Assembly (NCBI RefSeq): GCF_003355005.1
Contig: NZ_CP029988.1
Coordinates: 1 to 64,000, forward strand
Direction of reading: 5' to 3'
DNA length: 64,000 bases
Source: Sphingomonas sp. FARSPH
GTDB lineage: Bacteria > Pseudomonadota > Alphaproteobacteria > Sphingomonadales > Sphingomonadaceae
A program made the translations under genes and the position numbers. Below, in pieces: positions 16,682 through 25,554 of this stretch. The notes beneath the pieces were generated by a model, which searched no databases, was not told where the DNA came from, and saw only the letters and a program-made list of their open reading frames with translations. Position 1 is the first letter of the stretch. Every line of letters starts with the position of its first letter.

Positions 16682-17002
16682 TCAAGGGTAGAGGACGTGC
16701 CCGAACTCGTAGAGCAGGGACACGACGCCGGCAGCCAGCGCGACCAGGAGCAGGATCGCGAGCCGTATGGCGAAGCGGGGCGGGTTGGCCGTGTGCGCGG
16801 TTAGCGCGAGGCCGGCGCCGATCGCGAGCGCGAGCAGTAGGCCGGGTGCCAGCTCGTGCAGGGCCAGGCCGGGGAGGCGGTTCGGCAATAGGTGGGGATA
16901 GTAGCGGACCAATCGGCCCGCCAGTACGGCCGCGATCGGGAGGGCTGCGGCCATGATCCATGTGCCGGCGAGCTGGGCGGCGGGCGATCTAGCTTCGGGC
17001 AT
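16682..17002 (-). CDS. Small membrane protein, three or more spans
   Basis: 106 residues with hydrophobic segments WIMAAALPIAAVLAG, GLLLALAIGAGLALTA and LAILLLVALAAGVVSLL. Of two ATGs, 17002 has GGAGG eight bases upstream while 17008 is only two bases from it, so 17002 is preferred. No family is recognised. The 158 bases to the next gene hold nothing clear. Confidence 0.5.
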   Translation of the reverse strand: MPEARSPAAQLAGTWIMAAALPIAAVLAGRLVRYYPHLLPNRLPGLALHELAPGLLLALAIGAGLALTAHTANPPRFAIRLAILLLVALAAGVVSLLYEFGHVLYP

Positions 17003-17160
17003 GGTCATGTCCTCCAACAAAACTACGCCCGCCCCGAAGGGGTGGACCATTGTAGGTTAGGCGATCGTCACCCGAAGGGCGGAAACCCGCATCGCGGGGT
17101 TCCGCGGAGCCCTGCGTAGCTGGGCGGAGTAGAGCCCGGGCCGAAGGCAACCCCCGCAAT

Positions 17161-17760
17161 TCACTTCTTGATCGTGTCGACTTGGCAGTTCCTTGGAAGC
17201 GTCGCCCGTCGCACCGCCAATTGTCGCATTCCTTCGTAGTCGATGCCCCAAAGTCCGGCCCTCTGGCTCGCTGCCTTTTGCATCAGCTCGACATACGCGC
17301 CGCCCGAATATTCCCGCCAATCGACGGCATATCCCTGCGCCACCATCGTTGCCGCTACACTCGCGCTGTTGTTCTGGAACCGACAAGCGAGATTCAGACG
17401 GCCATAGCTCTCTGCGTTGGTCCGACACTGGTTTTCGCGCCGCATCGCAAAATCAAAAACACTCGTCGAACAGACTAAACCACCGTCCCGGGCGACGAGA
17501 TTCGCCAGAACTTGTGCTGAAACCCTTTTCAAGTGCGGCAAGTCGTCATCCGGCGCGTCAATTCCCACGACCCGCACCGCTGACCCTCGGACGCCAACGG
17601 TATCACCGTCGATCACCTGCGGGCGCTCATCCTTCAGCGTCATTTTGCCGATCTGCTGGACGCGCTCTTTTTGCTGCGAAAGCGCGAAAACCGCGACTGC
17701 TACGAATGCGCCGGCCATCGCGATCCGCTGGTACTTCGGCACGCCGGGGAAGATTTTCAT
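17161..17760 (-). CDS. Thermonuclease-like (SNase-fold) protein
   Basis: 199 residues. A membrane or signal segment near residues 11-27 (RIAMAGAFVAVAVFAL) is followed by an SNase fold: VIDGDTVGVRGSAVRVVGIDAPD, YGRLNLACR and GLWGIDYEG. The conserved aspartates of the calcium site (DGDT, GIDAPD) are present. Its ATG overlaps the stop of the Toprim gene by four bases. Related nucleases are common on alphaproteobacterial plasmids next to transfer genes; the substrate is unproven. Confidence 0.75.
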   Translation of the reverse strand: MKIFPGVPKYQRIAMAGAFVAVAVFALSQQKERVQQIGKMTLKDERPQVIDGDTVGVRGSAVRVVGIDAPDDDLPHLKRVSAQVLANLVARDGGLVCSTSVFDFAMRRENQCRTNAESYGRLNLACRFQNNSASVAATMVAQGYAVDWREYSGGAYVELMQKAASQRAGLWGIDYEGMRQLAVRRATLPRNCQVDTIKK

Positions 17761-18638
17761 ATGCGGCGGATCTCCCTGAGAAGGTCGTTCCAGTCGCCGG
17801 CATGGGGCGGCTTCTTGACGAGAAGCCGTCGGCCGTTGGCCGTGAGCCGGGGCGTAGCGCGCTCGATAGCGCGCGAAGCCTCGGCCCCGTGCTGGCTGTA
17901 TATCACGACCCGCTTGATACTCTCGGGGATCGAAATTGTCTGGTAGCGCTCGATCCCTAGGACGGGCCACACGAATAGACCTGGCTCGAGCATATTCATG
18001 ACGCTTGCCGCGTCCTCGACGCCTTCGGCCAGTCGCAGGACGCCATCGGTAGGTATGCCGCCCCAGCGGACCGCACCGGAGCCGGGGTTTCCAAGCATCC
18101 GCTTTGGTTCTTGGATCTCGGCCTTGCCGGTCCCTGTGGGGTTGAGAAAGGTCCGATGGATGGCGACGACGCCGGAGTCTTCCTCGATCGGGACGATCAG
18201 CGCCGGAGCGAATGCCTTGTCCTCGCCCGCGCCGAATTGGCACTTGGCATCGTAGCGCGCGGTCACGCCGCTAGGTGTGATCGCGCGCGAGCGCAGATAG
18301 CGTTCGGCAAGGGAGCCGGGGAACGGTTCGGCGAACCGCCAGATGGAAAGCGCGAGCTTCTTGAAGTCCGACTTGGCGGGCCTCCGCTGGCCCGGGTCGT
18401 GGTCGATCGGCGCGATGATCCTGCCGGAACGCAGGGCGGTCATGATGCTGTCGGGCGTGCACCCCGCGAAACAGTGGAAAAGGACGGCGCGTTCGCCGAC
18501 GCGCACGGTCAAGCTGGCGGTGCTGTCCGCGTGGGCGGGGCACCGGCAAAGCGCATAGTCGCCGTGCCACTTCCCCGCGAGTTGCCGAACGACACGATCG
18601 GCCTCCTGCTCTATGTTCGTGGCGTGCCGTTGGGGCAT
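17757..18638 (-). CDS. Toprim-domain primase-like protein
   Basis: 293 residues. The N-terminal zinc-finger motif CRCPAHADSTASLTV...FHCFAGC matches the CHC2-like element of plasmid primases and DUF7146 proteins. The C-terminal Toprim domain has the acidic motif LAEGVEDAAS near residue 205 and a second acidic cluster near the end (HAGDWNDLL). Such proteins prime the transferred strand in the recipient or act in plasmid replication. The start faces the plus-strand gene at 18740 across a 101-bp divergent promoter region. Confidence 0.82.
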   Translation of the reverse strand: MPQRHATNIEQEADRVVRQLAGKWHGDYALCRCPAHADSTASLTVRVGERAVLFHCFAGCTPDSIMTALRSGRIIAPIDHDPGQRRPAKSDFKKLALSIWRFAEPFPGSLAERYLRSRAITPSGVTARYDAKCQFGAGEDKAFAPALIVPIEEDSGVVAIHRTFLNPTGTGKAEIQEPKRMLGNPGSGAVRWGGIPTDGVLRLAEGVEDAASVMNMLEPGLFVWPVLGIERYQTISIPESIKRVVIYSQHGAEASRAIERATPRLTANGRRLLVKKPPHAGDWNDLLREIRRI

Positions 18639-18702
18639 GGCTGGACACTCCTACGCGTTGCCGCTTACCGTTGTGAATATCGCCAAGGCGCGCAGGGCAC
18701 CA

Positions 18703-18729
18703 GCGAAAACATAGAAAATCGCTTACTCA
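18703..18729. promoter_or_regulatory. 27-bp repeat, copy 1, in the divergent promoter region
   Basis: GCGAAAACAT, three bases, AAATCGCTTAC, then tCA. The same 27 bases with four differences occur at 19108-19134 upstream of virB1. Here it lies 11 bases before the start of the 95-residue gene and about 65 bases upstream of the Toprim gene. A shared operator is the likely role. Confidence 0.5.
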
Positions 18730-18739
18730 TAGGGACCGA

Positions 18740-19027
18740 ATGGAACTGGCGCTTATCCTTGAACGGGAGTTAACCACCCAACGCCCACAAGGGGGAAGCA
18801 TCACAGATGTTCATGTGTGCCAGCGCCAGGACGGTAAGTGGCACATCAATATCCGCGTGAGCTGGCGCGGTACGGCCCTCTTTCACGTCGGGCTTTACGA
18901 CAAGAAGCGTATCCGGCTCTACACGAAGGTAGCTTCGGCTATTCGGCACATCGTCATGGTTTACGATTATGACGGACTTGTTTCGGTCCACCCTTACCCT
19001 GGGATGCGGAGCGCCGCGAACTTCTAA
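18740..19027 (+). CDS. Hypothetical protein preceding virB operon
   Basis: 95 residues, MELALILERELTTQRP. It alternates strands and turns (WHINIRVSWRGTALFHVGLY) and ends in a short loop SVHPYPGMRSAANF. No DNA-binding motif is obvious. It lies between two copies of a 27-bp repeat, so it could be a regulator or a co-regulated gene; that is only positional. Confidence 0.5.
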   Translation: MELALILERELTTQRPQGGSITDVHVCQRQDGKWHINIRVSWRGTALFHVGLYDKKRIRLYTKVASAIRHIVMVYDYDGLVSVHPYPGMRSAANF

Positions 19028-19078
19028 GGGCGCATCACGTCTGCGAGCGGTTCACAACAGGGGTAGCCAAGGCCGAAA

Positions 19079-19134
19079 AAGCGATTTAGTGTGTTTTCCC
19101 TACAGAGGCGAAAACATGCGAAATCGCTTACCCA
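19079..19134. promoter_or_regulatory. Operator-like region of the virB operon
   Basis: An inverted repeat AAGCGATTT (19079-19087) and AAATCGCTT (19121-19129) brackets 33 bases. The second arm is part of the 27-bp repeat copy at 19108-19134. It lies 80-135 bases upstream of the virB1 start and is the best candidate for transcriptional control of transfer. Confidence 0.5.
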
Positions 19135-19213
19135 GTGGAAGCATCGCCCCTCGCGCCGGCACCCCGGCGAAGGGGCCACCGCTAGCGCCTCCAATCGGGG
19201 GAGCTGCGGGGTA

Positions 19214-19894
19214 ATGCACTTCACAACCGCAGCGATCCTTGGCCTGGCAGCGCAATGCGCTCCCAATGTCGCGCCATCGACAATCGCAGCGGTCGTGCAC
19301 ACAGAAAGTCGCGGGTATCAGTTCGCGATCGGCGTCAACGGCGTAGCGCGGCAACCGGCTCGGCCGAGATCCGCAGCGGAAGCGATCAGAGTAGCCAGCG
19401 CCTATGTGGCGCAAGGCTACTCTGTCGATCTTGGGCTAGGCCAAATCAACTCGCGCAATATGCGCTGGCTCGGCCTGACGTGGGACACGGTGTTCGATCC
19501 GTGCACGAACATCGCCGCTGCGGGCAGAGTCCTCGCCGGCAACTATCAGTCAGTGCGGCCCGCCTATGATCCTCAGACGGCGCTCCGCGTCGCTCTCTCG
19601 ATGTATAACACGGGGTCGCAGGTCCGGGGCTTCCGCAACGGGTATGTCGGCAAGGTGCTGGACAATGCCGGCGTCTCCAACGGCCTCACGCCCGTGTCCT
19701 ACCAGCCACCAACGGTTTCCGGCCTCGATGCAGCGCCGCCCTCGGGTGCGGCGCTGATTCAGGAGGTCGTCAAGGAAAACACATCCGACCCGGTGCAGCC
19801 CGCTGCGCCGCCCCCTCCCCCGCCGTCCTGGGATGTGTTCGCAAAGGCGGAATATGAGCGGGCGTTTGCCGCCCAAAAAGGAGAAGACGAATGA
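19214..19894 (+). CDS. virB1: VirB1 lytic transglycosylase
   Basis: 226 residues with a soluble lytic transglycosylase domain: catalytic glutamate in VVHTESRGYQFAIGVN (near residue 31), DLGLGQINSRNMRWLG, and SMYNTGS. It opens the peptidoglycan for the secretion channel. A proline-rich tail (AAPPPPPPSWDVF) follows. No clear cleavable signal is visible at the chosen ATG 19214; upstream frame extension lacks a better start. It overlaps virB2 by four bases. Confidence 0.9.
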   Translation: MHFTTAAILGLAAQCAPNVAPSTIAAVVHTESRGYQFAIGVNGVARQPARPRSAAEAIRVASAYVAQGYSVDLGLGQINSRNMRWLGLTWDTVFDPCTNIAAAGRVLAGNYQSVRPAYDPQTALRVALSMYNTGSQVRGFRNGYVGKVLDNAGVSNGLTPVSYQPPTVSGLDAAPPSGAALIQEVVKENTSDPVQPAAPPPPPPSWDVFAKAEYERAFAAQKGEDE

Positions 19895-20265
19895 ACATCG
19901 GATCTTCGATCGGGGGGCCAGCCCTAGCCCTGCGGTCGTTCGTGACGGCCCGTGTCGGGGCTTGGAGCCCGCGTCAGCGGCGCGTCGCGAGCTGGGCGGG
20001 AACGGCGGCTCTGGTGGCCGTCGTCACGACGGCTTCGCCTGATCCAGCATACGCTCAGGCAAATCTGGAAGGCATCGCTAACGCGGTGCTTGGGCTGCTG
20101 AGCAACGGGCTTCTGCGGGCGCTGGCGATTATCGCCGTGATCGTTGCCGGTGCCGGGTGGCTGATGGGGCGCGTCAACACGGGCGCTCTCGTCACCGTCA
20201 TCATCGGTATCGCCATCATCTTCTCGGCACCGTGGATCGTCGACCAAATCGCGGGCGGCGGCTGA
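19891..20265 (+). CDS. virB2: VirB2 pilin precursor (TrbC/VirB2)
   Basis: 124 residues. A long N-terminal signal region ends near PDPAYAQA, leaving a mature pilin of about 75 residues with two hydrophobic helices (AIIAVIVAGAGWLMG and VTVIIGIAIIFSAPWIV) separated by a short basic loop. This is the usual VirB2 layout. It forms the conjugative pilus. Confidence 0.9.
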   Translation: MNIGSSIGGPALALRSFVTARVGAWSPRQRRVASWAGTAALVAVVTTASPDPAYAQANLEGIANAVLGLLSNGLLRALAIIAVIVAGAGWLMGRVNTGALVTVIIGIAIIFSAPWIVDQIAGGG

Positions 20266-20328
20266 CGTAAGCGGGCGGCCCGATCCGCCTCGGGCCGCCC
20301 ACTCCGTTGCGTAGCGTAGGAGGTGAGT

Positions 20329-20673
20329 GTGGCAGAAGAAAACGAGACGATGGCGCGAAACACGCTGTTCCTGGCGGTGACGCGGCCCGCGCTTTGGGCG
20401 GGCATTCCGATCGAAGCCGCCGTGCCGATCCTGCTCGTCTCGGTCATCGTCCTGATCGGGACGAACAATCCCGTCTATGCCGGTATCTCCGGCGCGGTCA
20501 TGTACGCCCTCGCCCGCCTCGTCGTGCGCCAGGACGTGAACGCATTCCGCCTTCTGTTCCTGTGGGGCCGCACCAAGGCGGCGAACCGGAACCGGGCCTT
20601 CTGGGGTGGCTCAAGCTACACCCCGCTCCCGCTCAAGGGCATCACTCGCAAGGGGTTCGGCCGCCGTGGCTAA
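20329..20673 (+). CDS. virB3: VirB3 inner-membrane channel protein
   Basis: 114 residues with two membrane spans (AAVPILLVSVIVLIG and AGISGAVMYALARLV) and a short cytoplasmic tail. GTG 20329 is five bases after AGGAGG; GTG 20323 is closer to that site and less likely. VirB3 pairs with VirB4 at the base of the channel. Its stop lies inside the start region of virB4. Confidence 0.88.
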   Translation: MAEENETMARNTLFLAVTRPALWAGIPIEAAVPILLVSVIVLIGTNNPVYAGISGAVMYALARLVVRQDVNAFRLLFLWGRTKAANRNRAFWGGSSYTPLPLKGITRKGFGRRG

Positions 20674-23056
20674 AGCTAATCGCCTCTCCGATCCTGTGCC
20701 GATGAAAGTCGCGCTCAAGGAAGTGATGCCGACGAAATTCCTGCCGTATGCGCGGCACATCAATGACGAAATGATCGTGCTGGACTCCGGCGACCTGATG
20801 CTCACTTTCGAGCTGCAAGGGCGCGCGTTCGAGACCTCCGACGTTCGCGATTTGAACGATTGGCACTCCAAGCTGAACGTCATGCTGCGCAACCTGCATG
20901 ACGATCGGCTGTCGATCTGGACGCATCTGGTCCGCTCCCGCGTCGAACAATATCCGGGCGGCAACTTCCGCTCGAAGTTCGCTCGGGATCTCGATGCGGC
21001 CTATTTCGAGCGGATGAACAAAGAGCGGATGTTCATGAACCGCTTCTTTGTGACGCTCGTAGCGCGCCCTGCGGTGCACGGGGCCGACAAGCTCATTCAA
21101 CTCTTCAAGAGCAAGTCGCGGCTCGGGGCCGAAGCCGATCAAATCGACGAGGACCTGGTTGAGCGCCTAGAGGACAAGGCGCGCGATTTTGAGAAGCTGC
21201 TAGCTCGGTGCGACCCGCGCCGGCTTTCGATCTACGGGCATCGCGGCCTCAAGTTCTCGGAGCCGCTGGAAGTCGCGGAAATGATAATGACGGGCCGCCA
21301 TCGGCGCGTTCCGATCATTCGCGGCCACCTCGGAAGCGCGCTCTACCGGCAACGGACGATCTTCGGCGGTGAGACGGTCGAGGTCCGCGACGCGGATCGC
21401 AGCTCGTTTGGCGGCATCTTCGGCATACGCGAGTATCCGGCGCTGACGACACCGCGCCAGTTCGAATCCCTGCTCGCGGTCGATTTCGGCTTCGTGCTGA
21501 CGCAATCGTTCACGTTCCTTGGCCGCGCGACGGCTGCTGAGCGCTTCCGGCTGCGGCAAAAGCAGATGGAGAACGCCGACGATCGCGCGAAAAGCCAGAT
21601 GTTCGATCTGATCGACGCGGCCGACGATCTGATGTCGAACCGCTTCGTCCTGGGCGATCATCACTTCACGCTCGCGGTGTATGCCGACAGCCTCCGCGCG
21701 TTGCGCGATAATATGTCCATCGCCCGAACGGCGCTCGCCGATACGGGCATGGTCGCGGCGCGCGAGGGCGCGGCGCTTGAGGCGGCCTATTGGAGCCAGC
21801 TCGTCGGCAATTTCGCGTGGCGGGCAAGGCCGGCGCCGATCACGTCGCTGAACTTCGCGGCGTTCTCGCCCTTCCACACCTACCCTGCGGGGATGCCGAC
21901 GGGGAACCATTGGGGCGACGCAATCGCGCTGCTCAAGACGAGCGCGCGGAGCCCCTACTTCTTCAGCTTCCACAAGCGCGACATCGGACACACGATGGTC
22001 ATCGGCCCCACGGGCGGCGGTAAGACGGTTCTCGTCAACTTCCTGATGGCGCAAGCGGAGAAGACGGGCGCGCGGCAAATCTTCATCGACAAGGACCGCG
22101 GCGCGCAAATCTTCGTTCTGGCGTCGGGCGGCACATACCTGACCCTGCAGAACGGCGTCCCCACGGGGTTTGCGCCGCTCAAGGCGTTGTCGAACACCGC
22201 TGAGGACCGGGCCTGGCTGTCGCTATTCGTGCGCAACCTAGTGCGCGCCGAAAACCGCCCGATCACGGTTCAGGAAGAGAGGCTGATTGACGACGGCATT
22301 GCCTCGGTGATGCGGCTTCCTCCGGAAAAACGGTCGTTCGACGCGCTGCGGAGCGTCCTCGGTATGGCGGACGCTGCCGGCGTCGGCGCGCGTCTCGAAA
22401 AGTGGACTTCGCGCGGTGCCCTGGGCTGGGTGTTCGACAATGCGGAAGACGAAATGAAGCTCGATACGCGCTTCCTCGGCTTCGACATGACGGAGTTTCT
22501 GGACAATCCCGATATTCGCACGCCGCTGATGCTCTACCTCTTCCGGCGTATCGACGATCTGCTGACGGGCGAGCGGACGATTATCGCCGTCGACGAGTTC
22601 TGGAAGGCGCTGGGCGATGATGCTTTTCGCAGCTTCGCTCAGGACGGCCTCAAAACATACCGGAAGCGCAACGCGCTGATGGTCTTCGCGACGCAATCGC
22701 CGGCTGATGCTCTCAAGAGCGACATCAGCCATTCGATCCTTGAGCAAGTCGCTACCCAAATCATGCTGCCAAACCCGAAGGGTGCGCGGCGTGATTACAT
22801 CGACGGTTTCGGCATGTCCGAAGCCGAATTTGCCCTGATCCGTGAGGAATTGTCGCCGGAGTCGCACAAGTTCCTCGTCAAGCAAGGGCATGACAGTGTT
22901 GTCGTCGAGCTGGATCTTACAGGGCTGGACGACGAACTTGCGGTGCTTTCGGGACGTGCCGAGACAACCGCAATCGCGTGCGAGGTAGTTGCCGAATACG
23001 GCCGCGACCCCGCTGTCTGGCTGCCGATCTTTCAAAAGCGGCGTCGTCCAAGCTGA
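20666..23056 (+). CDS. virB4: VirB4 ATPase
   Basis: 796 residues. The Walker A motif GPTGGGKT lies near residue 446 and the Walker B-like IIAVDEFWKAL near residue 640. The N-terminal CagE/TrbE/VirB domain precedes them. VirB4 powers pilus assembly and substrate transfer. GTG 20666 overlaps the virB3 end by eight bases; a GTG at 20606 would overlap more and has no ribosome site. Confidence 0.93.
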   Translation: MAKANRLSDPVPMKVALKEVMPTKFLPYARHINDEMIVLDSGDLMLTFELQGRAFETSDVRDLNDWHSKLNVMLRNLHDDRLSIWTHLVRSRVEQYPGGNFRSKFARDLDAAYFERMNKERMFMNRFFVTLVARPAVHGADKLIQLFKSKSRLGAEADQIDEDLVERLEDKARDFEKLLARCDPRRLSIYGHRGLKFSEPLEVAEMIMTGRHRRVPIIRGHLGSALYRQRTIFGGETVEVRDADRSSFGGIFGIREYPALTTPRQFESLLAVDFGFVLTQSFTFLGRATAAERFRLRQKQMENADDRAKSQMFDLIDAADDLMSNRFVLGDHHFTLAVYADSLRALRDNMSIARTALADTGMVAAREGAALEAAYWSQLVGNFAWRARPAPITSLNFAAFSPFHTYPAGMPTGNHWGDAIALLKTSARSPYFFSFHKRDIGHTMVIGPTGGGKTVLVNFLMAQAEKTGARQIFIDKDRGAQIFVLASGGTYLTLQNGVPTGFAPLKALSNTAEDRAWLSLFVRNLVRAENRPITVQEERLIDDGIASVMRLPPEKRSFDALRSVLGMADAAGVGARLEKWTSRGALGWVFDNAEDEMKLDTRFLGFDMTEFLDNPDIRTPLMLYLFRRIDDLLTGERTIIAVDEFWKALGDDAFRSFAQDGLKTYRKRNALMVFATQSPADALKSDISHSILEQVATQIMLPNPKGARRDYIDGFGMSEAEFALIREELSPESHKFLVKQGHDSVVVELDLTGLDDELAVLSGRAETTAIACEVVAEYGRDPAVWLPIFQKRRRPS

Positions 23057-23069
23057 AGGAGTAGGAACC

Positions 23070-23786
23070 ATGCGTAAGATGAAGCTCGTCGCGTTGAGCC
23101 TAGTAGGCTCAACCTTGCTGGCCGGGGGTCCGGCCTATGCGCAATTCGGCGGGATCGTTCACGATCCAACGGCCTTCGCCCGCCAGCTCCAAGAGCTGAA
23201 TGAGGCGCGGAAGGTGGTTGCACAGACCAAGCAGCAGATCGACGAAGCGCAAAAGCTCTATCAGGATCTCAATAAGGCGACGGACATTGGCCGGATCGCG
23301 CAATCCCTGAAGACCGATGCGCTGCGCACTACGGATGTCTCGTCCTCGAACCTCGACGGGTACACCTCGGGCGACCTGAACGTGGTTGGCGGGCTGCGAG
23401 GCCGCGCGAACGATGTTTATCAGGATCTCATGGGCCGGGTTTCGCCCAATGCCCCGGAGGGCTCGCGCACGGCGTATGAGCAGGGCGCTCGCGAAGCTGC
23501 CGTGACGGCGGGCCTGGCCGGGAACGTCGGCGATTCCGTTTCGACGCGCCGGCAAGGGCTGGAGGAATTGCGGGGGCGGCTGAACACCGCAACGTCTGCG
23601 GCGGAACGGTCCGACATGACGGCCCGCCTTCAGCTCGAACAGGCGCAGATGATGAACGATCAGCTTGCCTTGCAAGCGATCGAGATCCAGCGGCGCGCGA
23701 AGGCAGAGGCCGGGTATCAGGCGTACCAGTCCCAGCGCCAGCAGCAGCGGTCCCACATGCTTACGCAAATGGGGGTCAACGAGTGA
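23070..23786 (+). CDS. virB5: VirB5 minor pilus protein
   Basis: 238 residues. A signal peptide (MRKMKLVALSLVGSTLLAGG, cut near AYAQ) leads a long helical protein with QLQELNEARKVVAQTKQQID and terminal QQQRSHMLTQM. This coiled arrangement is typical of VirB5, found at the pilus tip. ATG 23070 follows aaggag. It overlaps the next gene by four bases. Confidence 0.88.
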   Translation: MRKMKLVALSLVGSTLLAGGPAYAQFGGIVHDPTAFARQLQELNEARKVVAQTKQQIDEAQKLYQDLNKATDIGRIAQSLKTDALRTTDVSSSNLDGYTSGDLNVVGGLRGRANDVYQDLMGRVSPNAPEGSRTAYEQGAREAAVTAGLAGNVGDSVSTRRQGLEELRGRLNTATSAAERSDMTARLQLEQAQMMNDQLALQAIEIQRRAKAEAGYQAYQSQRQQQRSHMLTQMGVNE

Positions 23787-24094
23787 CGAAGGCGTTGCGC
23801 CTCGGTGTCCTGGCGCTGGCCTTGCTCGGCGCAGGGTGTTCGCCGTCTGAGGAAGCTCAGAACGGCGACACCCTGCGCTCCGACATTCCGCTGCGGTCGG
23901 CACAGTACCTCTTCGACAATCCCGAGGCGGCCGTAGAGGTCAAAGCCATGTGCGACCAATGGAAGGCGTCGCAGCGCCCATTGGCGAGCTGGCCCGCCGT
24001 CGTAACCGAGAATTGCAACAACGAGAACGCCGCACGGTCCCGCCGCCTCCGTCGTGAACGGACGGAACACATGAAAAAGCAGATCGGGATCTAG
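23783..24094 (+). CDS. EexN-like entry exclusion lipoprotein
   Basis: 103 residues. A lipoprotein signal with lipobox LLGAGC (cysteine near residue 19) is followed by QYLFDNPEAAVEVKAMCDQW and ENCNNENAARSR. This pattern of a short conserved segment and two cysteines matches EexN proteins, which sit between virB5 and virB6 and reduce redundant transfer between carriers. Start GTG overlaps virB5. Confidence 0.8.
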   Translation: MTKALRLGVLALALLGAGCSPSEEAQNGDTLRSDIPLRSAQYLFDNPEAAVEVKAMCDQWKASQRPLASWPAVVTENCNNENAARSRRLRRERTEHMKKQIGI

Positions 24095-24126
24095 GCGATG
24101 ACGCTTGCGCGAGAGGCCAGAAGGTA

Positions 24127-25170
24127 ATGGAATTTCCGATCTTCGAGACCATGATGAACATGGTCGACGGTGCGCTCGCCGGCATCATCGCCAAGTACGC
24201 CGCCATCGTGGGCATGGTAGCCGGTCCGCTGCGCGTCGGCGTCACGATCTACATCATACTGCTGGGCGGCGCGGTCCTGCGCGGTGCCGTCCAATATCCC
24301 TTCCGCGAGTATGTCTATCGGGCGCTGAAGCTCGCGGCGCTGACGATCGCGGTCACGTCGCTCTATGGCGCGTCGATCGGCGCTTTCACAATGAACGGCC
24401 TCCCCGGTGACTTTGCCAGCGCAATTGGCGGGGCAGATGTTGGGGGCCTCGGTGGCTATTATGACCGGCTCTTAGTCGGCGCGTTCCGCGCAATAGCGAA
24501 GATCGACGAGATTGTAGAAATCCATACCGCGGCGGCGGGTCGGAACCTCGTCGGCATCCCCGAAAACTGGATGGAGATTATTCTAGCGGCGATCGTCAAC
24601 TTCGCGATCTTGATCATTGCGCTGCTATCCTGTGCGCTCGGGTTCACGATTACGGCCTTTGCGCTGTTCGCCTTGGCCCTGCTCGCGGTCGTCGGCCCGC
24701 TCTTCCTGGCCGCGCTGCTCTTCGATTCCACCCGTGGCTACTTCTTCGGATGGCTGGGCTCGGTAATCAGCTACATCATGCTCGTAGCGTTCGCGCTGCT
24801 GGTGACGCTGTTTATCTCGCAGACCACAGACACCTTCATCAACGCAATCACGACCGGCGACGAGGTGCTTGTCGCGGCGCTCAAGGCGATCGCGTTCTAC
24901 GTCCTCGGGTTCTTCTTCTTTCTTCAAATCCCAAGCCTCGCTTCTGGCCTGGGCGGCGGTGGACCGGCGCTCGCCGCGCAGTTCGCCAACGCCGTCACGG
25001 GCAACATCGCGCCGATGGCTGGTCGCGCCCTCTCGAACGCGCCGGGCAGAATTGCCGGCGCGGGGGTCTCGGCGGGAGCCTCGGCGGTCGGCGCGATGGC
25101 TCGGTACGCCCGCATTGGAGCCGGCCGAGGCGGCGGCGGGGGCGGAGGCGGGACACTCACACGCACCTAA
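24127..25170 (+). CDS. virB6: VirB6 polytopic channel protein
   Basis: 347 residues, with several membrane spans in two groups (VGVTIYIILLGGAVL; then IILAAIVNFAILIIALLS, FALFALALLAVVGPLFLAAL and YIMLVAFALLVTLFIS). A conserved tryptophan lies in FGWLGSVISY. The cytoplasmic tail is glycine-rich. It forms part of the inner-membrane pore. A spacing of 32 bases separates it from the EexN gene. Confidence 0.9.
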   Translation: MEFPIFETMMNMVDGALAGIIAKYAAIVGMVAGPLRVGVTIYIILLGGAVLRGAVQYPFREYVYRALKLAALTIAVTSLYGASIGAFTMNGLPGDFASAIGGADVGGLGGYYDRLLVGAFRAIAKIDEIVEIHTAAAGRNLVGIPENWMEIILAAIVNFAILIIALLSCALGFTITAFALFALALLAVVGPLFLAALLFDSTRGYFFGWLGSVISYIMLVAFALLVTLFISQTTDTFINAITTGDEVLVAALKAIAFYVLGFFFFLQIPSLASGLGGGGPALAAQFANAVTGNIAPMAGRALSNAPGRIAGAGVSAGASAVGAMARYARIGAGRGGGGGGGGTLTRT

Positions 25171-25187
25171 TTTCAGAGGAAGTTCGC

Positions 25188-25553
25188 ATGAAACTCAGGT
25201 CCGCGATGGGCGCGCTTGCCCTTCTGACTCTCGCTCAAGGCTGCGCCTCCGGTGCGCAGGACGCCAAGCTGGCCCGCTGCAACGGCTCCGCGAAGCGTCC
25301 GGCGAACCCTTACGGGACAGTGCTTCCGACGATCCCGCCGCGCGCTGGCGTCACCAGCTCGAACGGCGGTGCTGACGTGGCGCCGGCTGCTCAAGCCGCG
25401 CCGGCGCAACCGCCGACGAACCTCTTTCCGGAGCCCTCCAGCGCGCCCGTGGGGGCTGCGCCAAGCTCTGAAACCACAGTGCCGGCGATCAGCGCAGCGC
25501 CCGCCAGCGCGCCCCGGGTCTCGGCCCTGCGTATCTCATACGGGAGTTGCTGA
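25188..25553 (+). CDS. virB7: VirB7-like lipoprotein
   Basis: 121 residues. The lipobox lies in TLAQGC (cysteine near residue 19) after a hydrophobic signal. The rest is alanine- and proline-rich with little fold. It is longer than Agrobacterium VirB7 (55 residues) but sits exactly between virB6 and virB8, where the VirB9 partner lipoprotein is expected. ATG 25188 has agagga upstream. Confidence 0.7.
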   Translation: MKLRSAMGALALLTLAQGCASGAQDAKLARCNGSAKRPANPYGTVLPTIPPRAGVTSSNGGADVAPAAQAAPAQPPTNLFPEPSSAPVGAAPSSETTVPAISAAPASAPRVSALRISYGSC

Positions 25554-25554
25554 C

